Of a stretch of 8,734 bases of DNA, positions 1 through 5,155 are shown one piece after another; within the stretch, counting starts at the first letter, position 1, and every line of letters begins with the position of its first letter. Made by a program: the position numbers and the translations under genes. The DNA comes from Candidatus Omnitrophota bacterium (GTDB lineage: Bacteria > Omnitrophota > Koll11 > Tantalellales > Tantalellaceae). The notes under the pieces are model-generated. The model was not told the origin of the DNA and made no database searches. It saw nothing but the letters and a program-made list of their open reading frames with translations. The stretch lies in assembly GCA_015231715.1 (NCBI GenBank), contig JADGBB010000048.1, positions 1 through 8,734 on the forward strand, read 5' to 3'.

Positions 1-493
1 CCATTCCTACATGAATAATACCGTTCATAAAAGTGCCTGTAGTTATAACAACACATTCACTTTCTAATATTGTTCCTTTCCTTGTTATTATTCCTTTTGT
101 TTTTGTTCCTTCAATTATCAGTTTTACAGCTTCATCTTCGATCACTTCAAGATTTTTTTGTTTAGTCACAACACTGAACATGTATTTGTTATACAATTTT
201 CTATCTATCTGCATTCTGGAAGATCTTGCGGCATATCCTTTTGAAGAGTTTAATAATCTATACTGTATGCACGATGCATCAGCGGCCTTGCCCATTTCTC
301 CGCCTAGCGCATCAACTTCTTTAACCAGCTGCCCTTTACCTACCCCTCCAATAGACGGATTACATGAAGTGTAACCGATTTTTTCTTTGTCCATCGTAAC
401 AAGTAGAGTGCTGGCTCCCATTCTTGATGCGGCAAGCGCCGCTTCACATCCGGCGTGTCCCGCGCCTACGATAATTACGTCATATTTTTGCAT
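1..493 (-). CDS. mnmG: tRNA uridine-5-carboxymethylaminomethyl modification enzyme MnmG (GidA), N-terminal 164 residues, cut by window edge
   Basis: MnmG is the FAD-dependent partner of the GTPase MnmE. Together they install the (carboxymethyl)aminomethyl group on the wobble uridine of certain cytoplasmic tRNAs. The visible part starts MQKYDVIIVGAGHAGCEAAL, with a Rossmann FAD-binding GxGxxG at residues 10-15. It continues with the family blocks SCNPSIGG (43-50), VGKGQLVKEVDALGGEMG (51-68) and NSSKG (82-86), and reaches TTGTF near 151-155. These align by eye, in order, with E. coli MnmG. The family is usually about 620-630 residues, so roughly three quarters of the gene lies beyond position 1. 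The start at 493 sits 30 nt after the mscS stop; no convincing Shine-Dalgarno is visible in the AT-rich gap. One oddity is Tyr87 where E. coli has Pro in the SKGP block. Identity is secure; only the unseen C-terminus is untested. Confidence 0.96.
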   Translation of the reverse strand, partial: MQKYDVIIVGAGHAGCEAALAASRMGASTLLVTMDKEKIGYTSCNPSIGGVGKGQLVKEVDALGGEMGKAADASCIQYRLLNSSKGYAARSSRMQIDRKLYNKYMFSVVTKQKNLEVIEDEAVKLIIEGTKTKGIITRKGTILESECVVITTGTFMNGIIHVGM

Positions 494-523
494 AAGTTTT
501 TAAATTGAATCTACTTTTATCAG

Positions 524-1588
524 TTAATCATTAACAACCCTACGAGTCGAATATGCAAATTTCACATTTTTTTCTTTTCTAAAATCTTCTAATATTTTTC
601 TGTTCAATTCGTCTTGAGTTATTCTGCGTTTACGTGCTTCCGTAAGATATCTCAAAGTCAATAGAACTCCCGATTCTTTTATATCCACATAGACAATAGG
701 AGTTAATTTGCCGAACTTTATCATATAGCTTCTGGTCATATTGCTTATTTTTCTTTTTACTATTTCTTCTTTTCCGATACCCAGCTCATTCGCATGTTTA
801 AGAAGTATTTCTTCCCCTTTTTTCCAGTCCGATTCGTAAGTTAGCAGTATTTTCATTTCATTCCAAATAAATTCAAAACCCTTATTGTAGTTATACTGCT
901 CTTTTTTGAAAACATTGCTGTTCGGGACATTCACTATCCTGCCGGTGCTTTGGTCGGCATCTACCCAATTACCTATCTCAAGCATATTCGTTTGGAACAT
1001 TTTTATGTCTATTACATCACCTTTAATTCCGCCGAATTCAACTCTGTCACCTACATCAAAAGGGCGTCTAAAAATTATCATCAACCAACCGGCAACACAA
1101 AGTATAGCTTCCTGCAGGGCCAGCGCTACACCTGCACCTATGAAACTCACAAAGACTGTAACTGAACTAAGCATTTGCGACCAAACAAGAACTACAAAAA
1201 TAAAAATAAGTATGTTGAAAAAATATATGGCGCCTTTTCTTAGCAGATGTTTTGATTTAATATCTTTTACTACTTTATTTATTCCGTTAACAAATATTAA
1301 CATCAAAAAGTATCCGATAAGAAATATATACAAAGTCGTAAGCATTTTACTTTTTTGTATTTCTTTTTCGGTTTTAGGAACTATCGTTCCGGGTAATTTT
1401 GCTCTTGTATCTTCGCTTGTATTATTTGAAGCAAAAAATCCTTTAGCTCTGACATTGCCCGGGTCAAGTTCGTTTTTAACTTCCACCTTAGTCCCGGAAT
1501 CAACCGCAGCAAAAACGAAAGCTGCTCCGGCAGTTAAAAATAACATTATGGCTGCTAATAATACTATTTTTTTCATAATTGATCGCAT
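524..1588 (-). CDS. MscS-family mechanosensitive ion channel with N-terminal signal peptide
   Basis: This 354-residue inner-membrane channel of the small-conductance mechanosensitive (MscS) family would vent solutes on hypo-osmotic shock. Residues 1-28 look like a cleavable signal peptide (MRSIMKK, a hydrophobic core, then AFVFAA). A hydrophilic segment of about 50 residues follows, then membrane helices near 83-101 and 118-138. The pore-lining TM3 is at about 143-172 and contains GAGVALALQEAIL. The family junction MIIFRRPFDVGDRVEF (170-185) leads into the beta domain (GGIKGDVIDI; VNVPNSNVF at 219-227), with an alpha/beta C-terminus to 354. The length suits a small MscS rather than a large MscK type. 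ATG at 1588 is preferred over the in-frame ATG at 1576 because AGGAG lies 6 nt before the former. The gene starts 42 nt after the metH stop, so co-transcription is likely. Which MscS subfamily it belongs to, and its gating or ion selectivity, cannot be told from this. Confidence 0.93.
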   Translation of the reverse strand: MRSIMKKIVLLAAIMLFLTAGAAFVFAAVDSGTKVEVKNELDPGNVRAKGFFASNNTSEDTRAKLPGTIVPKTEKEIQKSKMLTTLYIFLIGYFLMLIFVNGINKVVKDIKSKHLLRKGAIYFFNILIFIFVVLVWSQMLSSVTVFVSFIGAGVALALQEAILCVAGWLMIIFRRPFDVGDRVEFGGIKGDVIDIKMFQTNMLEIGNWVDADQSTGRIVNVPNSNVFKKEQYNYNKGFEFIWNEMKILLTYESDWKKGEEILLKHANELGIGKEEIVKRKISNMTRSYMIKFGKLTPIVYVDIKESGVLLTLRYLTEARKRRITQDELNRKILEDFRKEKNVKFAYSTRRVVND

Positions 1589-1594
1589 ACAACT

Positions 1595-1599
1595 CTCCT
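1595..1599 (-). promoter_or_regulatory. Shine-Dalgarno of the mscS gene
   Basis: AGGAG on the minus strand lies 6 nt before the ATG at 1588 and 18 nt before the alternative ATG at 1576. It therefore decides the start in favour of MRSIMKK. Confidence 0.75.
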
Positions 1600-1622
1600 A
1601 ATTTTTCCTCGGGGTCGCAACC

Positions 1623-1642
1623 GCTGCAAATCAATATGCAGC
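1623..1642. other. Perfect 6-bp inverted repeat spanning the metH stop codon
   Basis: GCTGCA (1623-1628) and TGCAGC (1637-1642) can pair around an 8-nt loop that contains the metH TGA stop (1631-1633). On the minus strand the hairpin is followed by CGGTTGCGACC, not a T-run, so it does not fit an intrinsic terminator. It could slow 3' decay or separate the metH and mscS messages, or be chance. Confidence 0.3.
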
Positions 1643-4600
1643 TTTATCGTTAAAAATTATTATTGCTGTTGTGGATTGTTCCGGCTCTATTTGGTATCCC
1701 TGAGTCAGCCTTAAACCTATATTTTCAGTCACTTTAAGTATATTGAATATCTTTTTTTGGTCTTTGATGTTTCCCCATTTGGGATAGCCGGGTGAATATC
1801 TTTTGCCGAAATCTTTTTCAACTCCCACTTCTTCGCGGATTCGGTCGTGAACGTAGTCTGCCAGTGCTTCTGCTAAATGCGCACCTAAACCGTGCAGGTA
1901 AAACTCTTCTGAATATGCTTTCGCTTGGTTCATTTCTGTCAAAACAATATTTATTATTTCACCTATAGTTACGGCTTGAAAAGCGACTAAAGTTGTTCCG
2001 TCATTTCTTGTTGCTAAATAGGGACAAATATCCGGCACTGTTATCCCCTCTATAACTTCCGTTTCTTCTGAAAGAACAATAATATCATCGCCTTTTACCA
2101 AAACTTTAAAAAAGCCGTATACTGCTTTAAGCTCCAGCCACTTACCTTGAATACATTCGTCTTTTAGCCTGGATAATATTTTAGGAAATTCTTTTTCATG
2201 GAGCTCTTTCATTTTTGCTTTATCTTTTATTTTAGCGCCCCATGCGAAATTGAATAGCATGTCTTTATTTAGGTATTCGAAAACATCGTCTATTGGAATG
2301 TTTTTTAATGTGCGTATTCCGTGGAAAGATGGGACGGGGTGATCCTTCGCTGCATCAGACACTTCAGTGGGGCTTTGATCCTTCGCTTCGCTCAGGATGA
2401 CGGGGGGGGTTCGTCGGACGTCTTCAGTAGTTTCGGTATGGTTTTCTTCTTCACGGTCCGAAACACCTTCGTCTTTCGCATCTTCCCCTTTAACTTTTGA
2501 CCCTGTGCCTTCTTCATTGGGCGTTGGGCTTTGTTCCTTCGCTTCGCTCAGGATGACAGGGTGGGGGTCTAGTTTCTTCTTTATTCCGGCATTCTTGACT
2601 GATACTATGTCTTGGACTATTTTGAGGCCGGTGAAGGCGTCTTTTGCGTAGCAAACTCCGCCGGCATATTTTGTTTCGCCGTCTACACGTGCAGCGTCTT
2701 TAGCGAAATTGTCGTTTATGGGTGCACCGCCCAGTATTACCGGAAAATTAAGTCCTAATTTATGCATTTCTTTAATGCATGTTTTCATTTGTCTGGAAGT
2801 TTCTACAAGTAATGCGCTGAGCCCCACTGCATCTACATTGTTTTTTTTGGCTTCATCAATTATGGTTTCGACTTTAACTTGTTTGCCAAGATCTATAACA
2901 GTAAAACCATTATTTTCCAATATCATCTTAACAAGATTTTTACCTATATCGTGCACATCTCCGAAAACAGTCGCTAAAAGGACCTTGCCTCTTGATATGT
3001 CTTTTTCTTTGTCAAAATATTTTTCCAAATGATCTATAGCCGCACGCATTACTTCAGCTGACTGTAAAACATACGGCAGTACCATTTCTCCGCTGTCTAG
3101 TTTGCCTCCTACTTCTTTCATTGCTTCAAGCAAAATATTATTCACTATGTCTTCGGCAGTATTATCTTTTAATGCTGTTTCAAGTAACGGAACGATATCA
3201 TTTTTTTTGCGGTTTAAAATACAGTTTTTTATTTTTTGTTCTATTGAAATATCCTTATCGGCTTCTTCTTTCTTTTTTTCTTCTGTTTTAACATTAATGA
3301 AATATTCAACAAATTTATCCAATGCTTTAGGTTTTTTATTGAATATCAGGTTTTCTGTTAATGTTCTTTCTTTTTCAGGAATATCGTCATAATTCAACAG
3401 GGCCTGAGGATTTAGGATAGCCATGTCCAAACCATAACGCGCGGCATGTTCAAGATAAATAGCATTCAATATTTTTCTGCCCTCTGGCGGAAGGCCGAAT
3501 GATACATTGCTCGCACCGAGCACTGTCATTACGCCCGGAAATTTTTTCTTTATAGCTTTAATAGCTTCAAACGTAGCGATAGCAGACTCTGCATATTCTT
3601 CTTCGCCGGTTCCCAAAGAAAAAGTTAGAGTGTCGAATAGTAATTGATAGGGATTTAAACCGTGCCTATTTACACCTATATCATAGATCCTTCCTGCTAT
3701 CCCTACTTTTCTATCAACATCTCGCGCCATACCTTTTTCATCTATTGTTAAACATACGACAAAACTGCCGTGTTTTTTTGCCAAAGAAAATATTTTATCT
3801 GCTTTATCTTCTCCGTTCTCTAAATTTATAGAATTAATAAAAGCCGTACCGGGATAATTTTTAACCGAGTTTTCCAGAACCTCAACATCCGTTGAATCAA
3901 CCATTAAAGGTATCTTCACGCTTTGAGACAATTTTTTTACTAAAACCAGCGAATCTTCTTTTTCGGTTTCTCTTTCTGTAAGAACAGCGCATACATCCAA
4001 AACAAGAGCTCCCTGCTCCTGCTGTAATTTGCCGAGCTCAACAATGCTGTCATAATCTTTGGCCATGATCAGCTCTTTTGTTTTTTTGGACCCTTGAGTG
4101 TTTATTCGTTCACCTATATTGACCGGTTTTTTTTCGGAGCTGATATTTATGCACTCATATGCGCTGGCAGCTAAAGTAGGTGTCGTTTTATTTATTTGGT
4201 GCAGTTTAAATGTTTTTGATGTTTTTAAGTTATCTATCTTTTCACGTATCAGCTTTATATGTTCGGGAGTCGTGCCGCAACAGCCTCCTACAACATTCAT
4301 GCCGTATTTTTTCAAAAATTTTTCTATTACCCCCGCCATTTCCTCTGCGCCCAGATCATAGACAACTTTACCGTCTTTCTCTTTAGGAAGTCCCGCATTA
4401 GGCACACATGATATATATGTAGAACAGTTTTTTGAAAATATTTTTATAGCGCTTTCCATTTCAATAGGGCCTAAAGAACAATTAAGGCCGACAACATCAG
4501 CGCCTGAAGACGATAATATTACAGCCGCAGAAAGCGGGTCTGTTCCCAAAAGCATTCTGCCGTTATTCGATAATGTAAAATGAGTTAATATTACTATGTC

Positions 4601-5140
4601 TTTTTTGCTTTTTGAAGCTGCTTGTTTTGATGCGTTGAGCGCGGCTTTCATCTCCAATACATCCTGACCTGTTTCAATTAAGATCGCGTCGACCCCGCCT
4701 TCTATCAAAGCATCTGCCTGTTCCAAAAAGACATCATATATTTCATCATAGCTTATACTGCCTAATGATATATCCGAGGATGAAGGAAGTTTTCCGGTTG
4801 GACCGATGCTGCCCATAACATATTTCGGATGATTTTTTTTTGAATATTCTTTAGCCGCTTCTTTTGCTATTTTCACTGAAGCAATATTGATCATTTTGAC
4901 ATGGCCTGAGAGGCCATATTCGTCAAGCTTGATCCTATTCGCTCCGAAAGTGTTTGTAGTAGCTGAGTCTGATCCGGCCTGAAAATAATCGGCATGTATT
5001 CTTTTAATTATCTCGGGTTTTTCCAAACTTAAAGTTTCAGGGCAAGTTTCAACGATCTCACCGTAAAGGCTTTTAAGATATGTTCCGAAAGCTCCGTCCA
5101 GAAGCACTACATCTTTATTTAGTTTCTCTCTTAAAGTCAT
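1631..5140 (-). CDS. metH: Cobalamin-dependent methionine synthase MetH, four domains, with repeat-derived linker insert
   Basis: MetH transfers the methyl group of 5-methyltetrahydrofolate via methylcobalamin to homocysteine, giving methionine and tetrahydrofolate in the cytosol. All four modules are present in 1169 residues. The homocysteine/zinc barrel covers about 1-305, with likely zinc ligands Cys221 (GLNCSLGP) and Cys287-Cys288 (GGCCGTTPEHI). The pterin-binding barrel covers about 338-600 (VNIGERINTQGSKKTKELI; LGASNVSFGLPP). The cap and B12-binding domains cover about 630-850, with the lower-ligand motif DVHDIG at 728-733 (His730). The AdoMet-dependent reactivation domain covers about 945-1169 (RYSPGYP at 1114-1120, EPEQSTTAI near 1152-1160). 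E. coli MetH is 1227 residues, so this is a full-length enzyme. Residues about 852-938 form an unusual polar linker holding two VILSEAK repeats and a C8 tract (separate entries). ATG at 5140 has only a weak SD (GGGA, 3 nt away). It starts 15 nt after the batDE stop, suggesting read-through from the Bat operon. No B12 riboswitch precedes it. Confidence 0.97.
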   Translation of the reverse strand: MTLREKLNKDVVLLDGAFGTYLKSLYGEIVETCPETLSLEKPEIIKRIHADYFQAGSDSATTNTFGANRIKLDEYGLSGHVKMINIASVKIAKEAAKEYSKKNHPKYVMGSIGPTGKLPSSSDISLGSISYDEIYDVFLEQADALIEGGVDAILIETGQDVLEMKAALNASKQAASKSKKDIVILTHFTLSNNGRMLLGTDPLSAAVILSSSGADVVGLNCSLGPIEMESAIKIFSKNCSTYISCVPNAGLPKEKDGKVVYDLGAEEMAGVIEKFLKKYGMNVVGGCCGTTPEHIKLIREKIDNLKTSKTFKLHQINKTTPTLAASAYECINISSEKKPVNIGERINTQGSKKTKELIMAKDYDSIVELGKLQQEQGALVLDVCAVLTERETEKEDSLVLVKKLSQSVKIPLMVDSTDVEVLENSVKNYPGTAFINSINLENGEDKADKIFSLAKKHGSFVVCLTIDEKGMARDVDRKVGIAGRIYDIGVNRHGLNPYQLLFDTLTFSLGTGEEEYAESAIATFEAIKAIKKKFPGVMTVLGASNVSFGLPPEGRKILNAIYLEHAARYGLDMAILNPQALLNYDDIPEKERTLTENLIFNKKPKALDKFVEYFINVKTEEKKKEEADKDISIEQKIKNCILNRKKNDIVPLLETALKDNTAEDIVNNILLEAMKEVGGKLDSGEMVLPYVLQSAEVMRAAIDHLEKYFDKEKDISRGKVLLATVFGDVHDIGKNLVKMILENNGFTVIDLGKQVKVETIIDEAKKNNVDAVGLSALLVETSRQMKTCIKEMHKLGLNFPVILGGAPINDNFAKDAARVDGETKYAGGVCYAKDAFTGLKIVQDIVSVKNAGIKKKLDPHPVILSEAKEQSPTPNEEGTGSKVKGEDAKDEGVSDREEENHTETTEDVRRTPPVILSEAKDQSPTEVSDAAKDHPVPSFHGIRTLKNIPIDDVFEYLNKDMLFNFAWGAKIKDKAKMKELHEKEFPKILSRLKDECIQGKWLELKAVYGFFKVLVKGDDIIVLSEETEVIEGITVPDICPYLATRNDGTTLVAFQAVTIGEIINIVLTEMNQAKAYSEEFYLHGLGAHLAEALADYVHDRIREEVGVEKDFGKRYSPGYPKWGNIKDQKKIFNILKVTENIGLRLTQGYQIEPEQSTTAIIIFNDKAAY
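2340..2351 (-). repeat. Degenerate third fragment of the metH linker repeat
   Basis: TGATCCTTCGCT on the + strand matches 2376-2387 inside the full copy at 2370-2401 exactly over 12 bases. It encodes the end of SDAAKDH (about residues 928-934), which echoes LSEAKDQ of the full copies. It may be a decayed or truncated repeat copy, though 12 bases alone could be coincidence. Confidence 0.45.
2370..2401 (-). repeat. Dispersed palindromic repeat copy 1 inside metH (translated VILSEAKDQSP)
   Basis: This 32-nt unit is identical to 2526-2557 except for one base (31 of 32). Its core on the minus strand contains CCTGAGCGAAGCGAAGG, with ATCCT and AGGAT arms forming an imperfect hairpin. It is read in frame as MetH residues 914-924 and is preceded in the gene by a run of eight C (+ strand G, 2402-2409). 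The same core, and its translation VILSEAK, is familiar to me as a dispersed, mostly intergenic repeat in many bacterial genomes; that is recalled, not searched. Confidence 0.85.
2526..2557 (-). repeat. Dispersed palindromic repeat copy 2 inside metH (translated VILSEAKEQSP)
   Basis: This is the second copy of the 32-nt unit, encoding MetH residues 862-872 in the same reading phase as copy 1. The spacing between copies is 156 nt, an exact multiple of three. The single difference turns the Asp codon of copy 1 into Glu (GAT to GAA). A C-rich leader precedes this copy as well. Near-identity in a linker whose other residues look unconstrained suggests recent duplication, recent insertion or gene conversion from genomic copies. 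Confidence 0.85.
4901..4917. other. Perfect 7-bp stem, 3-nt loop inverted repeat within metH
   Basis: ATGGCCT and AGGCCAT flank GAG. The hairpin lies in metH codons for YGLSGH (residues 75-80), early in the homocysteine domain. No T-run follows. It could be a local mRNA structure or chance. Confidence 0.3.
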
Positions 5141-5155
5141 TTTTCCCAGTTGCTT

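Noticed and set aside
524..1588. Lipoprotein or non-channel membrane protein
   Set aside because: There is no lipobox, and the TM3 plus FRRPFDVGD junction and the VPNSN segment are characteristic of MscS channels.
906..1601. 231-codon plus-strand open frame opposite the mscS gene
   Set aside because: No recognisable domains. It mirrors the mscS frame, which has clear MscS motifs and a good SD.
1623..1642. Intrinsic terminator after metH
   Set aside because: The stem is only 6 bp and no T-run follows on the minus strand.
2370..2557. CRISPR-like array in the metH linker
   Set aside because: Only two full copies, irregular flanks, in frame within a coding gene, and no cas genes.
2340..2590. 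Pseudogenised or frameshifted metH at the linker
   Set aside because: The frame is open throughout, and the reactivation domain downstream is intact with its conserved motifs, so the insert is tolerated rather than disruptive.
4901..4917. Operator or attachment site at the ATGGCCT/AGGCCAT palindrome
   Set aside because: It lies deep in metH coding sequence with no second site or mobile gene nearby. It is kept only as a minor structural note.
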